Source: Caulobacter sp. Root1455 (GTDB lineage Bacteria > Pseudomonadota > Alphaproteobacteria > Caulobacterales > Caulobacteraceae). Taken from it: a DNA stretch of 64,000 nucleotides. The notes below the pieces were generated by a model. That model did no database searches, was not told the DNA's origin, and was given only the letters and a program-made list of their open reading frames with translations. The translations under genes were made by a program, and so were the position numbers. The DNA lies in NCBI RefSeq assembly GCF_001426905.1, contig NZ_LMFQ01000023.1, forward strand, positions 124,001 through 188,000, written 5' to 3'. Position 1 is the stretch's first letter, and each line of letters starts with the position of its first letter. This document shows, piece by piece, positions 41,844 to 51,368 of this stretch.

Positions 41844-41954
41844 ATGGCCAAGGGTCAGAAGAAGTCCAACAAGGAAGTCCGCAAACCCAAGGCGGACAAG
41901 AAGACGGCCCCGGCCTCGGTCTCGCCGTTCATCGTCACGCCCGGGAAGAAGTAG
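41844..41954 (+). CDS. conserved 36-residue basic protein
   Basis: MAKGQKKSNKEVRKPKADKK begins a very short, strongly basic protein ending FIVTPGKK. AGGAGCC precedes the ATG at 41844; the longer in-frame extension to 41718 has no ribosome site and poor composition. Small proteins with the MxKGQKxSNKExxKPK pattern are common in proteobacteria, by memory, and have no known role. The charge suggests RNA or ribosome binding. The 202 bases before it hold no other gene that I can support. Confidence 0.75.
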   Translation: MAKGQKKSNKEVRKPKADKKTAPASVSPFIVTPGKK

Positions 41955-42044
41955 ACGCCGGCTTCCGGCGCAATTCCGCATCCGCGGTGGTACGGCCGGC
42001 CCTTGGGCATGACGATGGCCCAGAGTCGGCCGTGCGGCCGCCCG

Positions 42045-43142
42045 CTATAGCTTGACCGTTCTTCCCTCGCGCGCCGACCCGTAGATCGCCTCGATGATCC
42101 GCATGTCGCGCAAGCCCTCTTCTCCCGAAACGATCGGCGAGCGGTCGGCTTGAATGCAATCGGCCAGGTGATCCAGCTGGCCGGCGAACTGGGTCTTGGC
42201 CGGACCGGGCGGCGGCGAGATTTCCTCCGCGCGGCCGTCCTTGCCGGTCCACAGGCGGTTGCCGTCGTAGCGGGTGGCGGGCTCAAGCTCGATCCGTCCC
42301 TTGTCGCCCATCAGCAGGACATGGTTCTGGTTGGCGCTATAGGTCGACAGGCAGCTGGCGATCGCGCCGGACGGAAACTTCAGCAGCCACTCGATCATGT
42401 CCTCCACCTCGGCGAACCGGGGATCGCCGCGGTCCGTGGACTCGCGCGCCATAACCGAGACCGGCTCCTCGCCGGTCATGTACCGCGCCGCTTGCAGGCT
42501 GTAGACGCCCATGTCCATCAGCGACCCGCCGCCCGCCATCGCCTTCTTCAGCCGCCACTTCGACGGGTCGCGCTGCACGAAGCCGTGCTCGGAGCGGACA
42601 TAGCGGACGCGGCCGGCCGCGCCCGAGCGGGCCAGGCGCATGGCTTCCAGATTGGTGGCCTCGAAATGGCAGCGGTAGCCGATCATCAGCTTGCGGCCCG
42701 CCGCCTTGCACGCGGCGATCATCGCCTCGCACTCGGCGACCGAGGTCGCCATCGGTTTCTCGCACATCACATGCTTGCCCGCCTTGGCGGCGCGGATCGT
42801 GTACTCGGCGTGCATGGAGTTGGGCAGGATGACGTAGACGACATCGACGTCGGGATTGTCGCGGATCTGGTCGAAGGTCTCATAGGAATAGATCGAGCGC
42901 TCCGGCACGCCATAACGCGCCGCGGTCGCGCGGGCCTTGGCCGGATCCCCGCTGACCAGGGCCGTGACCCGGCTGTGCTGGCAGTTGACGAACTGGGGCA
43001 GGATGACGTTGAGGCCGTAATAGCCCAGGCCGACGATCGCGTAGCCGATCTTGCGATCGCCGGCGGCGCGGGCCCCTCCCGCGACCGAGGCGACGGCGAG
43101 AGAGGCGGCGGCGAGGAGAAGGTCGCGGCGTCCGATGTCCAT
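42045..43142 (-). CDS. Tat-exported Gfo/Idh/MocA-family oxidoreductase
   Basis: A 365-residue NAD(P)-dependent sugar-type oxidoreductase. The first 27 residues (MDIGRRDLLLAAASLAVASV, then GGARA) are a twin-arginine signal, as in glucose-fructose oxidoreductase, which carries its cofactor through the membrane. The Rossmann motif is YAIVGLGYYGLNVI and the catalytic-type EKP motif is VMCEKPMATSVAE. WRLKKAMAGGGSLMDMGVYS is the typical substrate-side helix. The start at 43142 gives the Tat signal; the apparent longer frame runs into the hydrolase gene. It ends about 90 bases before the 36-residue gene, convergent. Confidence 0.9.
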   Translation of the reverse strand: MDIGRRDLLLAAASLAVASVAGGARAAGDRKIGYAIVGLGYYGLNVILPQFVNCQHSRVTALVSGDPAKARATAARYGVPERSIYSYETFDQIRDNPDVDVVYVILPNSMHAEYTIRAAKAGKHVMCEKPMATSVAECEAMIAACKAAGRKLMIGYRCHFEATNLEAMRLARSGAAGRVRYVRSEHGFVQRDPSKWRLKKAMAGGGSLMDMGVYSLQAARYMTGEEPVSVMARESTDRGDPRFAEVEDMIEWLLKFPSGAIASCLSTYSANQNHVLLMGDKGRIELEPATRYDGNRLWTGKDGRAEEISPPPGPAKTQFAGQLDHLADCIQADRSPIVSGEEGLRDMRIIEAIYGSAREGRTVKL

Positions 43143-43171
43143 GGTCGTGGTTCCGGTGATTGGCGGCGGTT

Positions 43172-44056
43172 TCAGGGCTTGAGGGGTTTGGCGTCCACCA
43201 AGGGCCGTTCGTGCAGCCAGCCGCCGTCGCTCAGCCAGTCGGCCAGGCGGTCGGGCCAGTGCAGGATCGACAGGCTCTCGGAGTGGGCGGCGATGTTGAA
43301 GCCGTGGTCCATGTCGGCGAACAGGTGCAGCTCGGCCGACACGCCGGCCTTGCGAAGCTGGCTGTAGAGGGTCACGGCCGGTTCGGCGCAACATTGGTCC
43401 AGGGAGCCGGCGGTGATGAAGGCCGGCGGGGCGCCGGCCGCGGCCTGGGCGGGGATGCCCAAGGGCCCGGGATAGACCAGCACCTGGAAGTCGGGACGGG
43501 CGCTGACCGCGTCGAGCGGATCGGCCGAGGGCGGCTGGGGCGGCGCGGGGTTGTCGGCGACCAGCGAGACCAGCTCGCCGCCCGCCGAAAAGCCCATCAC
43601 CCCGATCCGGCGCGGGTCCACGCCATATTGGGCGGCGTTGGCCCGCACCCAGCGGACAGCCTGGCGCAGGTCGGCGGCGGCGTCGCGTTCGATCGCGTAG
43701 GTCGATCCCGCCTCGCGCGCCAGACGGTACTTCAGCACGAAGGCGGTGACGCCGTAGCGGTTGAGCGCCTTGGCCGGCCCGACGCCCTCGTTGACGAAGA
43801 CCAGCATGCGATGCCCGCCGCCGGGCACGACGATCACGGCCGCGCCGTTGGCGTGGCGCGGATCGGCCGGGAACACCGTCAGGGATGGATCCTGGACGTT
43901 GCGCACATAGGTGTTCTCGACGATCTCGGGCTCGTCGGACCGCCGTTCGGCGCCCGGCGCCCCGTGGGGCCAGAGCGAAACCGTCTCCGGACCGCCGGCG
44001 ACCGCGCGCGGCGTGCCGACCAGAAACGCCACGAGAGCCAAGGCGCGGACGAGCAT
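43172..44056 (-). CDS. exported alpha/beta hydrolase (esterase/acetylxylan esterase type)
   Basis: A 294-residue hydrolase with a signal peptide (LVRALALVAFLVGTPRAVAG). The oxyanion segment is VIVVPGGGHRMLVF, the nucleophile Ser is in MGFSAGGELVS (about 155), the acid and base in the DQCCAEP region and DMDHGFN. It resembles BD-FAE and sugar-ester esterases. It lies 29 bases upstream of the oxidoreductase gene in the same direction; together they may process a carbohydrate in the periplasm. Confidence 0.88.
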   Translation of the reverse strand: MLVRALALVAFLVGTPRAVAGGPETVSLWPHGAPGAERRSDEPEIVENTYVRNVQDPSLTVFPADPRHANGAAVIVVPGGGHRMLVFVNEGVGPAKALNRYGVTAFVLKYRLAREAGSTYAIERDAAADLRQAVRWVRANAAQYGVDPRRIGVMGFSAGGELVSLVADNPAPPQPPSADPLDAVSARPDFQVLVYPGPLGIPAQAAAGAPPAFITAGSLDQCCAEPAVTLYSQLRKAGVSAELHLFADMDHGFNIAAHSESLSILHWPDRLADWLSDGGWLHERPLVDAKPLKP

Positions 44057-44244
44057 TGCGAACCTCCCGAACCGCGCATGCGGCCTGTCTTCGCGACGCA
44101 GACTTCACATTTTAACGCCCGTGCCTACCGCGACCATCGTCTCGGTTCGGCGCGACAGCCGGGGTCCGGTCGCCCGAAGACGGTCCGGTTCCTGGAGCGA
44201 TCCCAGGGCGGGCTTCTGTCCGCAAATCGACCCCCAAACGCAAA

Positions 44245-44274
44245 CCGCCCGCCTCGCGTCGGCGAGGCGGGCGG
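44245..44274 (-). terminator. intrinsic terminator after trxA
   Basis: A perfect 13-bp stem, CCGCCCGCCTCGC with GCGAGGCGGGCGG, and a four-base loop. On the minus strand it is followed by TTTGCGTTTG. It lies 26 bases past the trxA stop and ends the long minus-strand run that starts near 54490. The rest of the gap to the hydrolase gene shows no further gene. Confidence 0.78.
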
Positions 44275-44299
44275 CTGTGCGCTGTGAACCAGCGAACGC

Positions 44300-44635
44300 C
44301 TAGGCGGGCTGGTGCACGCCGGCTTCGTTCAGCCATTCCAGGATCTTGGCCTTGGGCATGGCGCCCACCTTCATCGAGGCCATCTGGCCGCCGCGGAACA
44401 GCATCATGGTCGGGATGCCGCGCACGCCGTAGCGCGACGGGGTCGTGGGGCTGTCCTCGATATTGACCTTGGCCACGGTGACCTGGTCGGCCAGCTCCTC
44501 GGAGATCTGCTCCAGGGCCGGGGCGATCTGCTTGCACGGACCGCACCACTCGGCCCAGAAGTCGACCAGGACCGGCTTGTCGGCCTGCAGGACGTCCTTT
44601 TCGAAGGACGCGTCGGTCACCGTCACGGTGCTCAT
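44300..44635 (-). CDS. trxA: thioredoxin
   Basis: A 111-residue thioredoxin that reduces cytoplasmic protein disulfides. The active site FWAEWCGPCKQIAP has cysteines at 31 and 34, and the cis-proline loop is YGVRGIPTMMLF. I chose the ATG at 44635 (MSTVTV) with GAGATG context; the longer frame to 44761 has no support. It lies 130 bases after addA in the same direction and has room for its own promoter. Confidence 0.95.
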   Translation of the reverse strand: MSTVTVTDASFEKDVLQADKPVLVDFWAEWCGPCKQIAPALEQISEELADQVTVAKVNIEDSPTTPSRYGVRGIPTMMLFRGGQMASMKVGAMPKAKILEWLNEAGVHQPA

Positions 44636-44765
44636 CTCTTTGGCTCCATCTGCGCCCGGAGGATCGGGGCGCGCTAGAAAACTGTGTGGCCCAAACTGCC
44701 TGGGTGGGGATTCGCGCCCCGTCTTGCAGCAAGATTTAGGGACCCGCGCCCCCCTCGGCAATGAT

Positions 44766-47700
44766 CTAGAACAGCCGGGCCAGGGCGGCGGCCATCACCT
44801 TTTCTGGAACCGCCATGAGTTTGGGGCCGTCCGTCCACACGATCGCGGCCTCGATCGGGCGGTCCGGGAACACCTCGGCCAGCACGGCGGCGTAGACCGC
44901 CATCTGGGACAGATAGGCCGGATCGGCGTTCTCGATGCGGTCGGGCGAGGGGCGGTTGGTCTTGTAGTCGACCACCAGGACGCGGCCGGGCATGACCACC
45001 AGCCGGTCGACCCGGCCCGAGATCTTCAGGTCCGACGGCAGGCCGCGCGCCCCGCCGGCCACCGAGACCTCGGCCCGCGAGCCGGGGCCGAACACCGCCG
45101 CGAACCGGGGGTCTTCCAGCACGCCGAAGGCGGCGGACGCCATTTCCGCGCGCTGGTCGTCGGTCAGGTCGCGCTCGGCGGCCAGCAGGCGGCCGGCGGC
45201 GGTCCTGCGATCCACCGGCTCGATGTCGGGGAGAAGCTGCAGCAGCCGGTGGATGATCTCGCCGCGCCGGTAGCGGCCCAGGCCCGACACCGCCGCCAGG
45301 GGCGACGGCGCGCTGCCCCGGGCCTCGTCCTCCAGGGTCGAGGGGGCGGCGTAGCGGGCGGCGGGCGTCTCGGGCGCGGCCGGGGCCAGGGTCCAGGCGG
45401 GGGTCGGGACGGGGCCCGGCGCCGGGCGCGGCGCCGAGGCATCGGCGCGCATCGGGTCGGGCCCGAAGCGCTTGCGGCCGTCATCGGAGATCTCCCGCAC
45501 GCCCGGCTCGATATCGGGATGGGCGAAGGCGGCCTGGGCGGCGGCGTACCAGCCGCCGACGTTCTCGTCCTTGGTCCGCGCGTCGATCCGGCCGCACAGG
45601 ATCAGGCGGTCGCGGGCTCGCGTCAGGGCCACGTAGTAGAGGCGCAGGGCCTCCTCGGCGTCCTTCTTCTCCCGGCGCTCGCGGGCGCTCGCGCTGGCCT
45701 CGCAGTCGTTGGCCTTGGACGCGCACCACAGGAAGCCGCCGGCCTCCGTCCGCATCAGCGGCGAGCCGCGCGCCCCGCCCTTCATGGTGGTCTCGGGCAG
45801 GAAGACGATCGGCGCCTCCAGGCCCTTGGCGCCGTGGGCGGTCATCACCCGCACCTCCTGGCGCGCGCCCTCCATCTCGCGCTTGACCACGATGTCGAGG
45901 CTGGCGAAGTCGGCGACCAGGGCCTCCAGGTCGCGCACCCCGCGCTGCTCGGCGGCCAGGATCTGGGCCAGGAACTCGTCCAGGGCCTCGGCGGCCTCCT
46001 CGCCCAGGCGGGTCAGCACCTTGGCGCGGTTGGAGCGGACGGTGTCGTCCACCCGGCCCAGCAGCAGGGCGTAGAACTCGAACGGCTGCTTGCGGCGGCT
46101 CTCCGCCAGGGCCCAGCGCAGCAGGTCGCGGGCGGCGGACCATTTGGGCTGCTCGGCGGCGCGGTCGTTGACGGCCTTCCACAGCGTGCCGGGCCGGCCC
46201 TTGGCCAGGGCGTAGAGGTCGTCGTCCGACAGGCCGCAGAACGGGCTCTTCAGCAGGGCCGCCAGGGTCAGGTCGTCGTCGGGGAACAGGCAGAACCGGC
46301 CAAGCGCCAGCAGGTCGTCGAACACGATGTGGGCCGACAGGCTCAGGCGGTCGGCGCCGGCCACCGGCACGCCGCGCCGCTTCAGGGCCCGCAGCACCTC
46401 CTCGAACAGCGCCTTGCGCCGGCGGACCAGCACCAGGATGTCGCCCGGGTGGGCGGGCCGCCACAGCTTCGTCTCCTTGTCGAACACCGCGTCGCGGCGG
46501 GCGATCAGGGCCTGGATCTCGACGGCGATCTTCTCGGCCAGGCGGCGGTTGGCGCCGTGCTCGCTCTCGGCGTCCAGCGGCGCGTCCCAGGCCTCGCGCT
46601 CCTCGCCGGGCAGCTCGCGCTCCAGCGGCCACAGGTCGACGCACCCCTTGTGGTCGACGCGGAACGGCTGGTGGCGCACTAGGTCCTCGCCGGCCGGGGC
46701 GGGCACGCCCGACCGCGTCTCCGGGGCCGAGAACAGGGCGTCGACGAAGCTCAGCACCTCGACCGTCGAACGGTACGACATGGTCAGGGGCACGGCCTTG
46801 CCGATCCGGTCGGCGGCGGTGATCTGGGCGATGTAACCTTGCGTCTCGGCCAGCAGGCGCTGGGGATCCGCGCCCTGGAACGAATAGATCGACTGTTTCT
46901 CGTCGCCGACCACGAACAGGGTGCGGACGTCCTCCCCCTGATGGGTGGCCCGCCAGCGCACCGCGCCGGCCCCGGCGAAGAAGTCCGAGGTCAGGGCCCG
47001 CAGGATCGCCCACTGCTCGGGGGCGGTGTCCTGGGCCTCGTCCAGCAGGATGTGGTCGATGCCGCCGTCCAGCTTGTACAGCACCCAGGCCGCGTCGACC
47101 TTTTCGGTCAGCAGCACCTTGGTGCGGTCGATCAGGTCGGCGAAGTCCAGGGCGCCGCGGGCGTCCTTCTCGATCTGGTGCGAGGTGACGTAGAGGGCCG
47201 CCAGGCGCAGGGCGTCGGCGCTGTCCTCGGCCACCCGGGCGGCGCGCAGCCATTCGCGGGCTTCCTCGAGGCGCTCCTGCTCGGCCAGCAGGCGCGTGCG
47301 CAGGTCCTCGCGGGACTTCAGGCCCGAGGTCTTGGCCGGCCAGGTGGCGGGCGTGCCGGCCCCCTTCTCGGTGAACAGCGCCGCCAGGGCCTGGTCGAGG
47401 TCGGCGTCGGGATCGGCGGCCACCGCCCGAAGTTGGCCGGCGCACTTGATGTCGGTCTTGGTCCCGTTCAGCAGCACGTCGGCGACCGAGCGCCAGAGGT
47501 CGCGGTCCAGTTCGGCCATCGCCTCGGCCGTGACGTCCTCGACGCTGCTGGCCCCGTAGTGGAAGCCGCAGACCTTCCAGACGTCCTCGACCGCCCCCCG
47601 CAGGCCGCCGACCCGTTGCAGATAGTCGCCGATCGCCCCGCGCTGGGTCTCGAAGGTGGCGAACATCGCCTCGAAGCTGGCGAAGTCCAGGGCCACCGAG

Positions 47701-48254
47701 AACCGGGCATAGGCCAGGGCGAAGGCGTCGTCGTGGTCGGTGACGTAGGTCGCCACCTGGCGCAGCGCGCCCTGGGCGATGGCGGACGAGGCGCTGTCGT
47801 CCATCACCTGGAAGCCGGGCGAGACCCCGGCCTCCAGCGGGAAACGCCGCAGCAGCTTCTCGCAGAAGGCGTGGATGGTCTGGATCTTCAGCCCGCCCGG
47901 CGTCTCCAGCGCCTTGGCGAACAGGCCCCGCGCCTCGGACAGGTCCTTATGGCTGAAGCCGGCCGGATCACGGCCCTCCAGCGCCCCGAGCTGCTCGCGC
48001 AGCTTGACGTCGGGGGTCACGCACCACTCGCCCAGCCGCTCGAACAGCCGCCGCTGCATCTCGGCGGCGGCGGCCTTGGTGTAGGTCACGCACAGGATCG
48101 CCTCGGGCGTCGAGCCGGCCAGCAGCAGGCGCGCGACCCGGTCGATCAGGGTCTTGGTCTTGCCCGAGCCGGCATTGGCCGTGACGAAGGCCGAGATCGC
48201 CGGGTCGGCGGCGATGCGCTGGGGGTCCGGGGGCAGGGTCAGGGCGTCGGACAT
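44766..48254 (-). CDS. addA: double-strand-break repair helicase-nuclease AddA
   Basis: A 1162-residue subunit of AddAB, which resects double-strand breaks and loads RecA after Chi. UvrD-type motifs: TANAGSGKTKTLIDRVARLL (Walker A, near 29), ILLDEAQDTAPEQW (Walker B), FVVGDEKQSIYSFQGADP, VRVMTAHGAKGLEAPIVFLP and YYVALTRARDRL. The C-terminal RecB-like nuclease has the key Asp and Lys in VVDYKTNRP. Both activities look intact. I chose the ATG at 48254 (MSDALTL); the upstream extension translates a palindromic repeat. Confidence 0.95.
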   Translation of the reverse strand: MSDALTLPPDPQRIAADPAISAFVTANAGSGKTKTLIDRVARLLLAGSTPEAILCVTYTKAAAAEMQRRLFERLGEWCVTPDVKLREQLGALEGRDPAGFSHKDLSEARGLFAKALETPGGLKIQTIHAFCEKLLRRFPLEAGVSPGFQVMDDSASSAIAQGALRQVATYVTDHDDAFALAYARFSVALDFASFEAMFATFETQRGAIGDYLQRVGGLRGAVEDVWKVCGFHYGASSVEDVTAEAMAELDRDLWRSVADVLLNGTKTDIKCAGQLRAVAADPDADLDQALAALFTEKGAGTPATWPAKTSGLKSREDLRTRLLAEQERLEEAREWLRAARVAEDSADALRLAALYVTSHQIEKDARGALDFADLIDRTKVLLTEKVDAAWVLYKLDGGIDHILLDEAQDTAPEQWAILRALTSDFFAGAGAVRWRATHQGEDVRTLFVVGDEKQSIYSFQGADPQRLLAETQGYIAQITAADRIGKAVPLTMSYRSTVEVLSFVDALFSAPETRSGVPAPAGEDLVRHQPFRVDHKGCVDLWPLERELPGEEREAWDAPLDAESEHGANRRLAEKIAVEIQALIARRDAVFDKETKLWRPAHPGDILVLVRRRKALFEEVLRALKRRGVPVAGADRLSLSAHIVFDDLLALGRFCLFPDDDLTLAALLKSPFCGLSDDDLYALAKGRPGTLWKAVNDRAAEQPKWSAARDLLRWALAESRRKQPFEFYALLLGRVDDTVRSNRAKVLTRLGEEAAEALDEFLAQILAAEQRGVRDLEALVADFASLDIVVKREMEGARQEVRVMTAHGAKGLEAPIVFLPETTMKGGARGSPLMRTEAGGFLWCASKANDCEASASARERREKKDAEEALRLYYVALTRARDRLILCGRIDARTKDENVGGWYAAAQAAFAHPDIEPGVREISDDGRKRFGPDPMRADASAPRPAPGPVPTPAWTLAPAAPETPAARYAAPSTLEDEARGSAPSPLAAVSGLGRYRRGEIIHRLLQLLPDIEPVDRRTAAGRLLAAERDLTDDQRAEMASAAFGVLEDPRFAAVFGPGSRAEVSVAGGARGLPSDLKISGRVDRLVVMPGRVLVVDYKTNRPSPDRIENADPAYLSQMAVYAAVLAEVFPDRPIEAAIVWTDGPKLMAVPEKVMAAALARLF

Positions 48255-48260
48255 AACTAG

Positions 48261-48361
48261 GCCCTCCCCCCGTGGGGGAGTCGTCCCACCTCGGCGGTAT
48301 CCCCCCACCGATCGCTTCGCGATCGCCTCCCCCACAGGGGGAGGGACTTTTGGGGGAGGGC
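48261..48361. repeat. 101-bp nested palindromic element between addB and addA
   Basis: Outer arms GCCCTCCCCC and GGGGGAGGGC (10 bp) enclose CTCCCC-ccgt-GGGGGAG, CGATCGC-ttc-GCGATCG and CTCCCCC-aca-GGGGGAG. It fills nearly the whole 112-base gap between addB and addA. The plan matches the element at 23860-23980: outer C/G arms with several internal hairpins, one holding GCTTCGCG. Confidence 0.75.
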
Positions 48362-48366
48362 GAAGC

Positions 48367-51366
48367 TCACTCCGAACCCTCCCCGTCGTCGCCGCTGGTC
48401 GACCACTCGAACACCCGGGCCAGATGCCCGTAGTCGCCCGCGTGATCGTGCACGAACTGCGGCGCCACGCGCGACAGGTACGGCTGGTGCGGATTGTCGT
48501 AGCGCTCGATCAGTTCGCGCAGCCCGTTCAGCGCCTTGATCGCCGCCTCCTGGCTGTCGACCCCGGCGGCGGCCCGCACCTCCTCGACGCCGGCCGGCTT
48601 GCGGCCCGTGACCCGCAGATAGGTCAGGTCGCCGGGCTCGCGCGGGCCGATGTCCTTGAACCCGCCCTCGCGCAGGATCGCGGCGGTCAGGGTCAGCTGG
48701 GGCGAGAAGCCGGTCTCGACCTGCTTCTTGGACGGCGCGGCGCCGGTCTTGTAGTCGAGGATGTGGGCCAGGCCGTCCGGCGTCGGCTCGATGCGGTCGG
48801 CCTTGGCGGTGACCGTGAACGGCCGGCCGCCGATGTCGAAGGTCAGCTCGCCGGCGGCTTCCACCACGATCCGTTCGGCCCCCGCGCGGCGGCGGGTTTC
48901 CAGATCGGCGACCCACAGGGCGGCCTCGCGGGCCAGGGCCCGTTCGCGGGCCAGGGCGGCGGGCGGCATGCCGGCCTTTTCCAGTTCGCCCAGATAGAGG
49001 CCGGCGAAGATCCCGGCGGCGTCGGCCGGCACGGGGCCGGGATGCTCCAGCGAGAAGGTTTCGAACGCCGCGTGGATCGCCGTGCCGCGCGCCCGGGCCT
49101 CGACCGGCTCGTCAGGGCGGTCCAGCGGGAACAGCTTGAGGATGTCGCGGGCCCAGACGGCGTAGGGGTCGCGGGTCAGGGCCTCGATCCGGGTGACGGC
49201 CATCCGGCGCGGACGGTCGGCGACCGGCGGGGTCGGGGCCGGGCGCTTGATCGGCTCGTAGGGACCTGGCGCGTCCAGATCGCGGGCCCAGGCCAGCACG
49301 TCGGGGCGCTCGGTCAGGGAAAGGCCCGCGCCGCGCGCCAGGGTCTTCAGCCGCCACAGCCAGCGGCTCTCGACGGCCGGCGCCCCGCCGCGCCGCTCGC
49401 TGTGGACCAGGATCACGTCGGGCGCGCAGGCGGCCTGGGCGAAGTCGTGGGCGGTCAGGCCGATGCGGCGCTCGGGCGGCGGCAGGTTCAGCTTGGCGCG
49501 CATGGGCCGCGACAGGAACGGGTCGATCGGCGCGCCGCGCGGCCAGATCCCCTCCTCCAGCCCGGCCAGGATCAGCCGGTCGGCCCGCACCATCCGCGCC
49601 TCGATGGCCCCGAAGATCCGCAGGCGCGGGTGGGTGGCCCCGCCGGTGCGCAGGGTCTCCTCGTTGACCAGGCGGTCGAACAGGTCGGCGAAGCCCTGGG
49701 CCGAGGCCGGCGGCAGGGCGACGCCGTCGGTGATCAGCGACGACAACAGGCCCGCCAGGCTCTCGCCCGCTGACCCGGCCCAGAGATCCGTGGGATCGGC
49801 CAGGGCCTCCAGCGCCTCGACCAGGGCCCGGGCGGCGGCGGCCGGCTGGCCGGCCTTGGGATCGGCGACATAGGGCAAGGCGACCCGATGGGCGGCGGCC
49901 AGCACGCGCTCGACCAGGGTCTTGGCCTCGGCATGGTCCTTCAGCCGTTCCAACAGCTGGGCGGCGTCGCGCGGAGCCGGACCGCGCAGGCCCTTCAGCT
50001 CCAGGTCGCGGGTCACCGACGCGTCGGCGCGCAGCAGCGGATGCTTGGACACGGCCAGCAGGCGCACGGGATCCAGCGGATCCACGGCCAGGCCCGCCAC
50101 GTGCTGAGCGAGGATCGCCGCGGGGCTGGCGGCCAGGGGCGCGCCGGCCGAGCTGTCGGGGATCACGCCCCAGCGCACCAGGCGGGCGTTGACCCGCCGG
50201 GCCAGCTCCTGGTCGGGGGTGACCATGGCGGCGGTCCGCCCCGGATCCTCCAGCGCTTCGCGCAAGAGAAGCGCGCAGGCGACGGCCGCCTCCTCCTCGG
50301 TGCGGGCGTTGACCAGGGACAGGCCCTTCAGCCCCTCCTCGATCGGATCGAGCCCAGGCGCTTCGGCGCGCAGCCGGTCGATCTGGGCCAGCCAGTCGGC
50401 GGTGGCCTGGGCCGGGCGCAGGGCCTCGTTGATCAGGCGGCGACGCCAGCGGCCCCGGCTGTCGGCCTCGGGCCACCAGGGGCGGACGTCGGCGCGGGTG
50501 ACCTTGGCCCCGTCCAGCAGGCGTTTCATCGCCCCCTGCGGATGCTGTTCGCCCTGGACGCCCTCGATCTGCTCCCAGGCGTCGTCGGCCAGGCCGTCGT
50601 CCAGGCCCGGCAGCACGACCGCGCCCTGGGGCAGGCCGGCGATCACCCGCAGCAGGCGGGCGGTGGCGGGCGCCGTGCCGGTCGAGCCGGCGGCGACCAG
50701 CACGCCTTGCGGCGGGCTGGCCTCCCACTGGTCCGAAAGCGCGTTCAGCAGCCGCACCCGCCGGTCGCTGACGTCGATCAGCCCCATCTCGTCCAGGCGC
50801 TTGGGCCAGGCGGTCAGCACCGCCTTCAGGAACCGGGCCGAGACCTGCCAGTGCTGGGCCAGATCCCCCTCGGCCAGGCCGTCCAGGCGGCCGTCGTCGG
50901 TGATCACTTCCTCGATCTGGCAGCTGTCGAGGAACTCGGCCAAGGCCTTGGCCATCTCCAGCGCCTGGCCGGCTTGCGGCTGGAACGACAGCAGATGGGC
51001 GTTGTCGGCCACCAGCCGGGCCAGCTCGAACCGGCGGCGGCGCGAGGACACGGCGGGGGGGACGTTCAGCGACAGCTCGCCGGGTTCGAACGGCGGCTCG
51101 CCCTCGTCCAGGTCGCCCAGCGGCCGGATCTGCGGCAGCAGCAGGGCCTTGCCGCCGCCGGCCGCGACAAAGGCGTCGGCCAGGGCGCGGGCCCCGCGTC
51201 GGGTCGGGGTCAGGACGGTGGCGGCGGCCAGGGCCTCGGGGCCGAGCGGCGCCAGGGCGTCCAGCAGCCCGCGCGCCAGGTCCTCGACGAAGGGCCGGTG
51301 GGCGGGGATCGAGAACCAGCGCGGCCCCAGACGATCGAAGGGGGGACGATCGAAGGGGCCGGCCAT
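48367..51366 (-). CDS. addB: double-strand-break repair protein AddB
   Basis: A 999-residue partner of AddA. The N-terminal inactivated-helicase part includes FVAAGGGKALLLPQ and TVLTPTRRGARALADAF, and the C-terminal RecB-family nuclease has HILDYKTGAAPSKKQVETGF, with the Asp and Lys of the active site. Alphaproteobacterial AddB differs from the Bacillus protein, and I find no four-cysteine iron-sulfur motif around the nuclease. It starts two bases after the murU stop and is followed by addA after a palindromic element. Confidence 0.94.
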   Translation of the reverse strand: MAGPFDRPPFDRLGPRWFSIPAHRPFVEDLARGLLDALAPLGPEALAAATVLTPTRRGARALADAFVAAGGGKALLLPQIRPLGDLDEGEPPFEPGELSLNVPPAVSSRRRRFELARLVADNAHLLSFQPQAGQALEMAKALAEFLDSCQIEEVITDDGRLDGLAEGDLAQHWQVSARFLKAVLTAWPKRLDEMGLIDVSDRRVRLLNALSDQWEASPPQGVLVAAGSTGTAPATARLLRVIAGLPQGAVVLPGLDDGLADDAWEQIEGVQGEQHPQGAMKRLLDGAKVTRADVRPWWPEADSRGRWRRRLINEALRPAQATADWLAQIDRLRAEAPGLDPIEEGLKGLSLVNARTEEEAAVACALLLREALEDPGRTAAMVTPDQELARRVNARLVRWGVIPDSSAGAPLAASPAAILAQHVAGLAVDPLDPVRLLAVSKHPLLRADASVTRDLELKGLRGPAPRDAAQLLERLKDHAEAKTLVERVLAAAHRVALPYVADPKAGQPAAAARALVEALEALADPTDLWAGSAGESLAGLLSSLITDGVALPPASAQGFADLFDRLVNEETLRTGGATHPRLRIFGAIEARMVRADRLILAGLEEGIWPRGAPIDPFLSRPMRAKLNLPPPERRIGLTAHDFAQAACAPDVILVHSERRGGAPAVESRWLWRLKTLARGAGLSLTERPDVLAWARDLDAPGPYEPIKRPAPTPPVADRPRRMAVTRIEALTRDPYAVWARDILKLFPLDRPDEPVEARARGTAIHAAFETFSLEHPGPVPADAAGIFAGLYLGELEKAGMPPAALARERALAREAALWVADLETRRRAGAERIVVEAAGELTFDIGGRPFTVTAKADRIEPTPDGLAHILDYKTGAAPSKKQVETGFSPQLTLTAAILREGGFKDIGPREPGDLTYLRVTGRKPAGVEEVRAAAGVDSQEAAIKALNGLRELIERYDNPHQPYLSRVAPQFVHDHAGDYGHLARVFEWSTSGDDGEGSE

Positions 51367-51368
51367 GG

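Noticed and set aside
44445..46682. 745-residue open frame opposite addA
   Set aside because: Antisense to a clear helicase gene; composition is Gly/Gln/Arg/His shadow and there is no ribosome site.
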